This document shows positions 35,141 through 45,156 of a DNA stretch of 64,000 nucleotides, piece by piece. Position 1 is the stretch's first letter. The number at the start of each line of letters is the position of its first letter. The position numbers and the translations under genes are program-made. The DNA comes from Bryobacter sp. (GTDB lineage: Bacteria > Acidobacteriota > Terriglobia > Bryobacterales > Bryobacteraceae): NCBI GenBank assembly GCA_022843605.1, contig JALHNI010000003.1, positions 50,000-113,999 of the forward strand. The letters run 5' to 3'. The notes beneath the pieces are model-generated. The model was not told the origin of the DNA and ran no database searches. It saw nothing but the letters and a program-made list of their open reading frames with translations.

Positions 35141-35830
35141 ATGAAGAACTTCGATTGGGAATCAATTGAGACGGATCTAGCGCGTTACGGCAGTGCGCGA
35201 TTGCCGGCGGCACTGCGTCCGGACGAGTGCCGTGGCTTGAAGGCCAGTTACTCCGACCAGCGACTCTTTCGCAGCCGCGTGATCATGGCCCGGCATGGCT
35301 TTGGGCGGGGTGAGTATGGCTACTTTGCGTACCCGTTGCCGGAACTGGTGGCTGAATTGCGGAGAGGTCTCTATCCGCCGCTGGCGGAGATCGCCAACCG
35401 GTGGAACGAAGCATTGGGCCTCGCCGCGCGCTTTCCGCCGGAGCACGAGGCGTTCCTTGAGCGCTGCCATGCGGCCGGGCAGCAGCGGCCGACGCCACTT
35501 CTACTGCAGTACGGTGAGGGGGACTACAACTGTCTGCATCAGGATCTCTACGGCGAACACATGTTTCCCTTGCAGGTGGCCTTCCTGCTCTCTGCGCCGG
35601 TTGACGACTTCATCGGTGGGGAATTCGTGCTCACGGAGCAGCGGCCACGGATGCAGTCGCGCGTAGAGGTGGTTCCGTTGGGGCTGGGCGACGGCGTGAT
35701 TTTTCCGGTGCATCACCGGCCCGTTGAGGGTGGCCGTGGCGTCTACCGGGTGAACATGCGGCACGGAGTGAGCCGGATTCGGACCGGGCACCGGCACACG
35801 TTGGGCATCATCTTCCACGATGCTCGTTAG
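35141..35830 (+). CDS. 2-oxoglutarate/Fe(II)-dependent oxygenase (Oxygenase-NA/PF09859-like)
   Basis: The 229-residue protein matches the family of uncharacterised 2OG-Fe(II) oxygenases. LLLQYGEGDYNCLHQDLYGEHMFPLQVAFLLS contains the HxD iron ligands (HQD), FIGGEFVLTEQRPRMQSR is diagnostic, and the distal His with the 2OG-binding Arg are in RVNMRHGVSRIRTGHRHTLGIIFHDAR. The fold is a jelly-roll that uses Fe(II), 2OG and O2 to hydroxylate a substrate. Its substrate is unknown. It lies back to back with the hybrid histidine kinase (48 bases between starts), but shared control is only a possibility. Confidence 0.9.
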   Translation: MKNFDWESIETDLARYGSARLPAALRPDECRGLKASYSDQRLFRSRVIMARHGFGRGEYGYFAYPLPELVAELRRGLYPPLAEIANRWNEALGLAARFPPEHEAFLERCHAAGQQRPTPLLLQYGEGDYNCLHQDLYGEHMFPLQVAFLLSAPVDDFIGGEFVLTEQRPRMQSRVEVVPLGLGDGVIFPVHHRPVEGGRGVYRVNMRHGVSRIRTGHRHTLGIIFHDAR

Positions 35831-35852
35831 TGTCAAAGGAAACTTTAAGCTT

Positions 35853-35867
35853 TTTCAATTTTTGAAA
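35853..35867. promoter_or_regulatory. Perfect palindrome upstream of the DUF4394-haemoglobin gene
   Basis: TTTCAA-ttt-TTGAAA (15 bases) lies 83 bases before the start of the fusion gene, within an AT-rich patch in an otherwise GC-rich region. It is a candidate operator or hairpin of the leader. No protein is implicated by sequence. Confidence 0.45.
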
Positions 35868-35949
35868 TCCGCTTGAGGAGAGCCTCCGTATGAGTGAGGG
35901 AGCGGCTGGAAATGCCGCCAAAGCTATTTCATTACAGGAGCATCTCACC

Positions 35950-37137
35950 ATGAAACTTCGCCACTGGGCGTGTCTTCACGCATCCCTCTTTTTGTTGGCG
36001 GCTTCCGCATCGGCTGAGCGCATCTACGCCGTCGATTCGCGCGCAGTCCTAGTCAGCTTCGATTCTGAAAGGCCGGCGGCGATGCTGTCGATGAACGTCA
36101 TTCGAGGCTTGCGGCCTGGCGAAAACATCGTTGGTATGGACTTCCGCCCGGCGAACAAGAAGCTCTATGCCTTAAGCAGCACGCTACGTCTCTATATCGT
36201 TGATCCGGTTACCGGTTCGGCCACTCCGGTGGGCGGCGGACCCATCACTACGAACCTCACGGGGACCCGTTTCGGCTTCGACTTCAACCCCACCGTGGAC
36301 CGGATTCGCATCGTCACCAATACCGGGCAGAACCTTCGCGCGCATCCCGACACTGGTGCGCTCGTAACGCCTGACGGACAGTTGAACTACGCCGATGGCG
36401 GTACGCCCAATGTGGTGGCCTGTGCCTATACGAACTCGGTGGCCGGCGCCACCAGCACCACGCTCTATGACTTTGATCTCGCCCGCCGTTCGATTGTGAC
36501 TCAAGCGCCTCCGAACGATGGTAGGCTGACGCCGTTTTTGAACGTCAAGGGTGACTTCTCCGATGTCACCGGCTTTGACATCTCGCCCATCGGAAACAAG
36601 GGTTATCTGACGACCCGTGAGAACGGTGCGGCCCGCGTTCAGTTGTACGAGATCGATTTCGCCAACGCCCGTGCGGTTCTCACCGGTACGGTGGGTACGC
36701 TGGACCAGGTAACGGCCATCGCCGTTGAACCCGCCGGTGTTCCGACGCTGTTCACCAATCTGGGAGGCTTGCCCGCGATCTCAGCCGTGGTGGATGAATT
36801 CCTGGGCATTGTGGTGGGCGACGCGCGCATCAACAAGTTCTTCACCCAGACGGTGGCCAGTCCCCAGCGAGTGGCGGCGTTGCGGCAGAATCTGATTGAC
36901 CAGGTTTGCGCCGGCTCGGGCGGTCCCTGTGAGTATAAGGGTCAAGATATGAAGACGGCGCATCGCAACATGGCGATTACTGACGTCGAGTTTGACGCTC
37001 TGGTGGAGGATCTGGTGAAGGCGCTCGATAAGTTCAACGTGCCGTTGCCGGAGAAAGCGGCCCTGATCGGCGTGCTGGCTCCGATGCGGGCGGACATTGT
37101 CGAGAAGAAACAGATGCAGATTTTGGCTGGCCAGTAG
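35950..37137 (+). CDS. Exported fusion: DUF4394 domain plus group I truncated haemoglobin
   Basis: ATG 35950 (preceded by ACAGGAG, nine bases away) opens a signal peptide (MKLRHWACLHASLFLLAASASA). Residues ~22-260 match DUF4394, a propeller-like domain of repeated strands: RIYAVDSRAVLVSFD, GMDFRPANKKLYALSS, RFGFDFNPTVDRIRIVTNTGQNLRAHPDTG. Residues 267-390 are a truncated haemoglobin group I: LGGLPAISAVVDEFLG (helix B, with Leu where Tyr B10 normally sits), GPCEYKGQDMKTAHRNMAITD (proximal His338) and LAPMRADIVEKK. A heme-binding, O2/NO-type globin exported to the periplasm is not the usual cytoplasmic setting. The role of DUF4394 is unknown. Predicted 395 residues; single gene with its own terminator. 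Confidence 0.88.
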   Translation: MKLRHWACLHASLFLLAASASAERIYAVDSRAVLVSFDSERPAAMLSMNVIRGLRPGENIVGMDFRPANKKLYALSSTLRLYIVDPVTGSATPVGGGPITTNLTGTRFGFDFNPTVDRIRIVTNTGQNLRAHPDTGALVTPDGQLNYADGGTPNVVACAYTNSVAGATSTTLYDFDLARRSIVTQAPPNDGRLTPFLNVKGDFSDVTGFDISPIGNKGYLTTRENGAARVQLYEIDFANARAVLTGTVGTLDQVTAIAVEPAGVPTLFTNLGGLPAISAVVDEFLGIVVGDARINKFFTQTVASPQRVAALRQNLIDQVCAGSGGPCEYKGQDMKTAHRNMAITDVEFDALVEDLVKALDKFNVPLPEKAALIGVLAPMRADIVEKKQMQILAGQ

Positions 37138-37158
37138 GCACTCTTTGGCTGACCAGCG

Positions 37159-37198
37159 GCCCGTCCGGCGAACTCGCCGGGCGGGCTATTTTTGTTTC
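37159..37198 (+). terminator. Rho-independent terminator after the haemoglobin fusion gene
   Basis: Stem GCCCGtCCGGCG-aact-CGCCGGgCGGGC (12 pairs with one mismatch) runs straight into TATTTTTG. It overlaps the stop codon of the convergent CRTAC1 gene by a few bases. The T-tract points to the plus-strand gene. Confidence 0.9.
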
Positions 37199-38943
37199 TT
37201 GAAGGCCTGGGTCCGGGCAATGCCGGTATCTTGTTTGACGGTGACCCAATGATTGGCCTCCACTTCGCCATAGTCCTTCACGGAGCCATCGGGCCAGCGG
37301 ATCGCGAGACGCGCCTTTGCGGCTGAGCCCATGCCAAAGTGCACGCGCAGATCGCCATGTGAGATGTGAAAGCCGCCACTGCGGACTTCATCGATGAGGA
37401 CTCGGGTGCCTACCGTCAGGGTGACTCGCGCGCCGATGGCGTCGCGTCCGTTGGGAAGTTTGGGCTCCACCAGAAGAGAGTTGCCGAGGGGAGCCAGGTT
37501 TTTCCATAGGGACGGCGCTTGGTGCATGTTGACGACGACGACTTCGAGCGTACCGTCGTTGTCGAGGTCGGCGGTGGCGAGCCCGCGGGAGGAATGCCGT
37601 TCGGTGACGGCCGGTCCGGCTTGCGCGGATAGGTCATAGAACTCGCCGTCGCCGCGATTCCAATAGAGCGTTCGCTCCTGGGCGAACTGTTCCTTGATTC
37701 CGGCGGCATCCACCTCGGGATAGACGTGTCCGTTGACGTGCAAAATGTCTTTCCAGCCGTCCTGGTCGACATCCAGGAAGGCGGCTCCCCAGCCTAGAAA
37801 TTTGGTGTGAATCCCGAGGCCGGCGCGCACGGTGACGTCGGCGAAAGTCATCTCCCCCAGATTGCGGTAGAGGGTCGGTGTGTCGTCGGAGAAATTCGTT
37901 TTAAAGATGTCCAGGCGACCGTCGCCGTCGTAGTCGCCCGCGGCTGCACCCATGCCGGCCTGTTCGCGGCCGTCTTCGTTTAAAGCGGCCCCGGACACGA
38001 TGCCCTCTTCGGCGAACGTGCCGTCTTTCTGGTTGTGAAAAAGCAGGCTGGCGGTGGAGTCGCAGGCGACGTAGATGTCCGTCCAGCCATCGTTATCGAA
38101 GTCACCGGTGAGGACGGTGAAGCCGTAGTAGTTCTTGGGCGTTGCGATGCCGGCCGCCTTGGAAACGTCGGTAAATTTGCCGTTGTCATTGCGCAGCAGG
38201 GACATGCTTTCGCCGGGTAGACCACGCGGCCCGCAGGCGACGGGCAGGCCTTTCCAGACGCATTGGCTTTTGGCGCCGGGTTTGGGAGTGTTGGCCGGGT
38301 TGAAGTCGAGGTAGTGGGCGAGAAAGAGGTCGAGGTCGCCATCGCGGTCGTAGTCGAGGAAGGCGCAGCCGGTGGTCCAGCGGTTCTTGCCTTGCGGAAG
38401 TTTGGAAGATTGATCGGCAAACGTGCTGTCGCCCCGGTTGCGGAGGAGGGTGTTTGGTCCCCAATTGGCGATGACCAGATCGGGCCTTCCGTCGTTGTCA
38501 TAGTCGCCGACGCAGGTGCCCTGGCCGAAACTGGTGGTGGGAATCTGGGCCTGGGCGGTGACCTCGGTGAACTTGAGCCCACCGAGATTCCGGTAAAGGT
38601 GGTGTTTTGCACCACGCGGCGCGGCTTGTTTGTCCAATTGGCCGGCGTTCACCAGGAAGATGTCGACCAGTCCGTCGCCATCGTAGTCGAAGAGTGCCAA
38701 GCCGTTGCCGGTGGTCTCGACGATGTAGTCGTTGTGTTTCGGATCACCAGAGACGTTGATGGCGGTGAGACCGGCGACAGAGGCGACGTCGCGAAAGTCG
38801 ACGCGGGGAGCTACTTTGCCTTTGGGCAGTGGGCGCGCGGGCTGCGCGGCACGGCCGCTGGTGGCCGAACCGGTCATACCGCCCTGAGGCCAGAGGGAGA
38901 TCGCGGCGGTGATCAGAGCGAGCGAACAAAGAATGGGCCGCAT
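37186..38943 (-). CDS. Secreted CRTAC1-type protein (FG-GAP/VCBS repeats with ASPIC/UnbV C-terminal domain)
   Basis: A signal peptide (MRPILCSLALITAAISLWPQGG) precedes a 585-residue protein with repeated calcium-binding FG-GAP/VCBS motifs: DYDGDGLVDIFLVNAG, DYDNDGRPDLVIANWG, DYDRDGDLDLFLAHY, DFDNDGWTDIYVACD, DYDGDGRLDIFKTNFS, DVDQDGWKDILHVNG. The C-terminus (NGRDAIGARVTLTVGTRVLIDEVRSGGFHISHGDLRVHFGMGSAAKARLAIRWPDG) is the ASPIC/UnbV domain. The DxDxDG sites bind Ca2+ and stabilise a beta-propeller. The family is common in secretomes of acidobacteria and planctomycetes; function unproven. The start is ATG 38943, 35 bases after the response-regulator gene stop on the same strand. Confidence 0.92.
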   Translation of the reverse strand: MRPILCSLALITAAISLWPQGGMTGSATSGRAAQPARPLPKGKVAPRVDFRDVASVAGLTAINVSGDPKHNDYIVETTGNGLALFDYDGDGLVDIFLVNAGQLDKQAAPRGAKHHLYRNLGGLKFTEVTAQAQIPTTSFGQGTCVGDYDNDGRPDLVIANWGPNTLLRNRGDSTFADQSSKLPQGKNRWTTGCAFLDYDRDGDLDLFLAHYLDFNPANTPKPGAKSQCVWKGLPVACGPRGLPGESMSLLRNDNGKFTDVSKAAGIATPKNYYGFTVLTGDFDNDGWTDIYVACDSTASLLFHNQKDGTFAEEGIVSGAALNEDGREQAGMGAAAGDYDGDGRLDIFKTNFSDDTPTLYRNLGEMTFADVTVRAGLGIHTKFLGWGAAFLDVDQDGWKDILHVNGHVYPEVDAAGIKEQFAQERTLYWNRGDGEFYDLSAQAGPAVTERHSSRGLATADLDNDGTLEVVVVNMHQAPSLWKNLAPLGNSLLVEPKLPNGRDAIGARVTLTVGTRVLIDEVRSGGFHISHGDLRVHFGMGSAAKARLAIRWPDGSVKDYGEVEANHWVTVKQDTGIARTQAFKKQK

Positions 38944-38952
38944 GCGCCCACT

Positions 38953-38998
38953 AGTTTACTGGCTTACGCTCTGGCAGTTTACTTGCTTACGTTCTGGC
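38953..38998. repeat. Tandem 23-bp duplication spanning the HD-GYP stop codon
   Basis: AGTTTACTGGCTTACGCTCTGGC (38953-38975) is directly followed by AGTTTACTTGCTTACGTTCTGGC (38976-38998), 21 of 23 bases identical. The second copy encodes the last residues SQNVSK and the stop codon of the HD-GYP gene on the minus strand. The first copy lies just beyond it, so the tail of the gene has been duplicated into the 3' untranslated space. Confidence 0.75.
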
Positions 38999-40109
38999 TC
39001 ATCGAATTGAGCGAGGGGCTGACGAGCGCCTCGCGCATTTCGGGGGGCGGATTGTCGAAGACGTCCTGCAACTGCCGCACCATCTCCGGGTCTCGCCAGC
39101 CGCGTTTCACTTCCTCGTACAAAATGCCCAAAGCTTCGGCATGCGAGAGGGCGGGCTTGTAGGGCCGCGCCGTCGTCAGTGCGTCATAGATGTCGACAAT
39201 TTGCAGAATGCGGGCTAGGTAAGGAATGCGGTCCCCCACCAGTCCGTCGGGGTAGCCGGAGCCATCCCATCGTTCATGATGGTTGCGGACGATCGGGAGG
39301 ACGGGGGCCAAGCTCTTCATACCACGGCAGATATCTTCGCCGCGCCAAGTGTGAGACCGCATCACTTCCCATTCGTCCTGGGTGAGCAGCGAGTCTTTGA
39401 AAAGAATGGCATCGGGTACGCTGATCTTCCCGATATCGTGCAGAAAGCCGCCGCGGTAGAGGGCCAGCAGCTGTTCTCGCGGCAAACCCACGCGCAAGCC
39501 CATGGCGACCGCATAGGTGGCCAGGCGCTGGCAATGCGCTCCGGTGTAGTGGTCACGCTGTTCCACGGTTTGAGCCAGGGTAAAGAGGATCGATTCCACT
39601 TCTTCCAGGGAGTCGATGGCTGCCTTGTGGCGCAACATGGCGGTGACGCGGGCGCGCAGGACCGCCGGCTGCAGTGGCTTCAGGAGAAATTCGTCGGCGC
39701 CGGAAGTGATTCCGGCAATCTCATGTTCGCTACCCTGGACGCTGGTGAGCATCAGCACCGGGGTCAGGTAGGTCTTCTTGTTCGCGCGGAACCGCTGGCA
39801 GAATTCGGGACCCGACATCTCCGGCATGATGAACTCGCAGATCACCAGGTCGACCTTTTCCTGGCTCACGATGGAGAGCGCCTCGGACGGGCGCCGGCAT
39901 TCGAGGAGCTTATACTGCTTCGAATTTCCGGCGCGGCCGCCCTGAAGCATGGCGCGGATCATCCGGCGGTTGATTTCGGCGTCGTCGACGATCAGGATCG
40001 TTGACGAGTCCGAGGGCCCCGTAAAAAGTATCTCCGGCGTGTATGAAAGCCCAAGCTCTCCCGCTTCGAGTGGAGCATGGGCACGAATTGGTATGTATGG
40101 TGTGGCCAC
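38979..40109 (-). CDS. Response regulator with HD-GYP phosphodiesterase domain; receiver Asp replaced by Glu
   Basis: Receiver domain (residues ~37-165) with the acidic pair in ILIVDDAEIN, the Thr of MLTSVQG and the Lys of LLKPLQP. The phospho-accepting Asp position reads Glu92 (VDLVICEFIMPEM), so it cannot be phosphorylated normally; Glu may mimic the phosphorylated form. The HD-GYP output is intact, with HDIGK, the H-H pair in RNHHERWDGSGYPDG and RILQIVDIYDALTTARPYKPA, predicting hydrolysis of cyclic di-GMP to GMP. At 376 residues it is a compact RpfG-like architecture. Upstream on the other strand is the first DinB gene. Its tail is followed by a tandem duplication and then the CRTAC1 gene. 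Confidence 0.9.
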   Translation of the reverse strand: MATPYIPIRAHAPLEAGELGLSYTPEILFTGPSDSSTILIVDDAEINRRMIRAMLQGGRAGNSKQYKLLECRRPSEALSIVSQEKVDLVICEFIMPEMSGPEFCQRFRANKKTYLTPVLMLTSVQGSEHEIAGITSGADEFLLKPLQPAVLRARVTAMLRHKAAIDSLEEVESILFTLAQTVEQRDHYTGAHCQRLATYAVAMGLRVGLPREQLLALYRGGFLHDIGKISVPDAILFKDSLLTQDEWEVMRSHTWRGEDICRGMKSLAPVLPIVRNHHERWDGSGYPDGLVGDRIPYLARILQIVDIYDALTTARPYKPALSHAEALGILYEEVKRGWRDPEMVRQLQDVFDNPPPEMREALVSPSLNSMSQNVSK

Positions 40110-40205
40110 CGGCTCGCTGATTCCTAACCGCCAGGCTTCCTGCCTTATGGTCTCTATCGACCATCGGGTGCCCGCGGTTTAGGCCGGCGTGTTACTAATA
40201 AGGTC

Positions 40206-40796
40206 ATGCGTCTCTGGTTGCCGCTGCTGCTCACGACCCTCGCTTGGGGGGATCCGCTTACCCAAGGAGAGAGGGATCGGGCGATGAGTTATCTGCATGC
40301 GACACAGAAGCAGGTAACGGACACGGTGTCGGCTTTGTCCCCCGCGCAACTCGCTTTTCGGCCGGGGCCGAAGCAGTGGTCCGTAGCCGATTGCCTGGAA
40401 CACCTCGCCCTGACGGAGAGTGCTTTGTTTGGCACGTTGAAGGGGCCGGTGATGACTTCGCCCGCGAATCCGGAGAAGGCTTTGCTCGCCAAGGGCAAGG
40501 ATGAAGCGGTGGTGAAGGCGATTTCTTCACGGGATGCGAAGGCCAAAGCCCCGGAGATGCTGGTGCCCAGCAATAAGTGGAAAACCACGGCTGAGACCCT
40601 GGCGGCGTTTCGGGCGGCGCGCAAGGAGACCATCGCTTATGTCCAGACGACGCCGGACGCGCTTCGCCTGCACGTGATGGAGGAAACGATGTTGATGGAC
40701 GGTTATCAGTTATTACTGATGATCGGAGCGCACACGGAGCGTCACCTGGCGCAGATGAAGGAAGTGATGGCCAGTCCGGCGTTCCCCCGCAAATGA
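40206..40796 (+). CDS. DinB-like protein with a signal peptide
   Basis: An N-terminal signal (MRLWLPLLLTTLAWG) precedes a DinB/YfiT-type four-helix bundle: SYLHATQKQVTDTVSALSPAQLAFRPGPKQWSVADCLEHLALTESALF, with His in CLEHLALTE, and later YQLLLMIGAHTERHLAQMKEV, which supply the H-(x)n-H-x-x-x-H metal triad. Family members bind a metal and often act as thiol transferases; here the leader suggests export, which is odd for a DinB protein. A second DinB gene overlaps its stop by four bases. Confidence 0.82.
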   Translation: MRLWLPLLLTTLAWGDPLTQGERDRAMSYLHATQKQVTDTVSALSPAQLAFRPGPKQWSVADCLEHLALTESALFGTLKGPVMTSPANPEKALLAKGKDEAVVKAISSRDAKAKAPEMLVPSNKWKTTAETLAAFRAARKETIAYVQTTPDALRLHVMEETMLMDGYQLLLMIGAHTERHLAQMKEVMASPAFPRK

Positions 40797-41311
40797 GTCT
40801 GGATGACGCAATTGCGCAATTGGCCCAAAGCGATGCCGAATTGCGGGCGGCGATGGGAAGCGTCACCGGTACGCAGTGGATTTGGCGGCCTGACGCTGAT
40901 GTTTGGTCAATCGGAGAGATCGCCGAGCACCTGGTGCTGGTGGAACGGGGGATCCTCAGTCGTTTGCGTCTTGCGCCGTCGGAAGGTATCGAGAAGACGG
41001 ACGGCAAAGAGAAGATTCTGCGGCATTTAACCAATCGCACTCGGCGCATTCAGGCGCCTGCGCGCGTGCTGCCCAGCGGAAAGTACGGGAATGCTGCTGT
41101 CTGTCTGGCAGACCTCGCCTTGGCCCGGGCCGAGACGCTCGCCTGGGTACAGGCTCCGGGGACCGATTTGCGGCAACACGTCATGCCACACTTGGCTTTC
41201 GGCGAGTTGCATGGCCTGCAATGGCTGCAACTGTTGGGCGGTCACACGATGAGGCATGTGTTGCAAATGCGGGATTTGATGGCGCTACCCGGGTTTCCCG
41301 TCGTCGACTAG
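40793..41311 (+). CDS. DinB-like protein (cytoplasmic)
   Basis: A 172-residue DinB-superfamily protein directly after the exported one, start overlapping its stop by four bases (ATGA). WIWRPDADVWSIGEIAEHLVLVERGI (His ligand in EHLV) and GLQWLQLLGGHTMRHVLQMRDLM (H-x-x-x-H) give the metal triad. It lacks a leader, unlike its neighbour, so the pair may be one cytoplasmic and one exported copy of the same fold. The last bases overlap the stop of the convergent RAYT transposase. Confidence 0.82.
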   Translation: MSLDDAIAQLAQSDAELRAAMGSVTGTQWIWRPDADVWSIGEIAEHLVLVERGILSRLRLAPSEGIEKTDGKEKILRHLTNRTRRIQAPARVLPSGKYGNAAVCLADLALARAETLAWVQAPGTDLRQHVMPHLAFGELHGLQWLQLLGGHTMRHVLQMRDLMALPGFPVVD

Positions 41312-41985
41312 CTGCCGCGGGCCAGGGGACGGGTCGGGCTGACTGTTTCGGAGGCCGGGTGTTGGCGTTGTAGGTCGCGGGCGTAGGTGGCTTGGCGGAC
41401 GCTGCGTAGCCAGTCCGGCCAATTGGTGGGTCCGCTTTCGGGGAAGTCGAATTCTTTGCGCCAGCGATTGAGATAGAGCCTGATTTGCGCGCGATGTTTC
41501 TTGTAGGTGACGGTGAGCAGGGGTTGATTTGCGGTATGGGCGGCGGCGCTGGAGTAGGGATAGAGATGGGCTTGCCTGGCGAGGTTGACGGAACTGGGGT
41601 TGCGCTCGATGTAGAGCAGCGTTTCGCAATACTGGGAGCGGTTGGCGATGTGTTTGACGTGGAAATGGTGATGCCAGAGGTGGCCGGCGGTGTGCTTGAG
41701 GCCGTTCATGTAGCGCGCGTGCTGACTCTGGAGGAACTGCATGAGCCGGGAGATCGCGCCGCGGCGGAGGGGTTCAAGGAGCAGGTGGACGTGATTGGTC
41801 ATCAGGCAGAAGGCGTGGATGCGGACCTTGTAGCGGCGGGCGAGGTTATCGAGGCGGTCGAGGTAGAGGACGAAGTCAGCGGGGCGGATGAAGGTGGCTT
41901 GTCGCTGCGAGCCGCGTTGGTAGACGTGGTAGATCTGCCGGCATTTCCAGTTGCGAAGGCGGGGCGGGTCTGGTTGAGGTCGCAC
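41308..41985 (-). mobile_element. REP-associated tyrosine transposase (RAYT, Y1/HUH type)
   Basis: A 225-residue Y1-transposase-domain protein. The HUH motif is MTNHVHLLLEP. SRLMQFLQSQHARYMNG carries the Gln and the catalytic-type Tyr of the conserved S-x-x-x-Q-x-x-x-x-x-x-Y region, and TAGHLWHHHFHVKHI with YIERNPSSVNLARQ completes the RAYT/IS200-like signature. Domesticated RAYTs mobilise short palindromic REP sequences by single-strand cleavage and joining. It starts with GTG at 41985, inside a small hairpin, and its stop overlaps the second DinB gene by four bases. No flanking inverted repeats of an IS element were recognised, so it seems to be a single-copy RAYT rather than a complete insertion sequence. 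Confidence 0.85.
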
Positions 41986-41998
41986 ACTGAATAGTGTG
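41983..41998. promoter_or_regulatory. Hairpin covering the RAYT start codon
   Basis: CACACT-gaat-AGTGTG is a perfect six-base-pair stem that contains the GTG start (41983-41985, minus strand). In the transcript it would hide the start codon and could restrain translation of the transposase. Confidence 0.5.
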
Positions 41999-42271
41999 TT
42001 TGGCGGCGGAAATTTCTCACAATTTTTCGCGGTTTTTTCCCCGAAACTCGCTCTTTCCCCCCATTCGGTTGATTCTAGAAGGTTTAGGATTTTGTCGGAC
42101 TAAGTTCCAAGTGCTTTGGAATCAGGGTTTGATGGGGGAATTTCGATGATGGGTGGCGTGGCGAGAAGATTCCGGCCTAGGGTGGCGAAACGTTGGGATG
42201 GGGTGAAAAAAGCGGGACAGGGGTTCGGGTTGCCTTGGTACAATTGAGGCTCCGGTCCTCTCACCCCAACT
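41999..42271. other. Intergenic region between RAYT and purQ
   Basis: About 270 bases without a plausible gene. In particular no purS reading frame is present ahead of purQ. The stretch is T-rich near 42000-42060 and G-rich from 42120 to 42235. It ends in the extended -10 listed for purQ. No riboswitch was recognised. Confidence 0.5.
42236..42244 (+). promoter_or_regulatory. Extended -10 promoter element of the pur operon
   Basis: TGGTACAAT is an extended -10 box (TG-n-TACAAT) 27 bases before the purQ ATG, leaving a short leader. The -35 area 17 bases upstream (gggacaggggttcgg) is weak, as is usual for extended -10 promoters. Confidence 0.55.
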
Positions 42272-42951
42272 ATGCGCTTTGGTGTTGTCGTTTTCCCCGG
42301 TTCGAATTGTGACCATGACGCCTGGTACGCGGCCTCCGCGAACCTGGGCCAGCAAGCAGAGTTCCTGTGGCATGACGAGCGCTCGCTCGGCCAAGCCGAT
42401 GTAGTGATTCTGCCCGGCGGGTTTTCCTACGGCGACTATCTTCGCTGCGGCGCGATTGCCAAATTTTCTCCCGTCATGCAATCCGTGAAGGAGTTCGCCA
42501 ACGCCGGCGGGCTGGTTGCCGGTTTCTGCAATGGCTTTCAGATTCTGGTGGAGAGCGGACTGCTGCCGGGCGCGCTGCTGCGCAATGCCGGCATGAAGTT
42601 CGTCTGCGACCAGCCGATTCTGACCGTGGAAACAGTCGACTCGCCCTTTACCCGCAGCGCCACCCTCGGACAGCGCCTACAACTGCCCGTCGCGCACGGC
42701 GAGGGCAACTATACAGCCGATGACCGCACACTCGATATGCTGGAAGCCGAAGATCGCATCGTTGTGCGCTACGCCAACGAAATCAATGGCTCCGCGCGCC
42801 GCATTGCCGGAATCCTGAATGCCGAACGCAACGTCATGGGCATGATGCCCCATCCCGAGAGGGCCTGCGATCCCTTGATGGGCTCGGTGGATGGCCGCGT
42901 GATCTTTGAATCGATTCTGGCCACGCTGGCCGCCACGGCGAGATCTGCCGC

Positions 42952-42955
<4 letters not shown>
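42272..42955 (+). CDS. purQ: Phosphoribosylformylglycinamidine synthase, glutaminase subunit
   Basis: PurQ supplies ammonia from glutamine to PurL in step four of purine synthesis. The class I glutaminase fold shows [33 protein letters not shown], the catalytic Cys in [10 protein letters not shown], and His-Glu in [11 protein letters not shown] near the C-terminus. At 227 residues it is the normal size for a stand-alone PurQ. The first gene of purQ-purL-purF; it overlaps purL by four bases. Confidence 0.97.

Positions 42956-45145
<2,190 letters not shown>

Positions 45146-45156
<11 letters not shown>

Noticed and set aside
35870-35949. Leader of the globin fusion gene resembling part of a c-di-GMP-I (GEMM) riboswitch (ccgccaaagctat)
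   Set aside because: Only a short end of the consensus is similar; the 5' half with GGGCAAACC and the paired P1 stem are not present. A covariance-model search would settle it.
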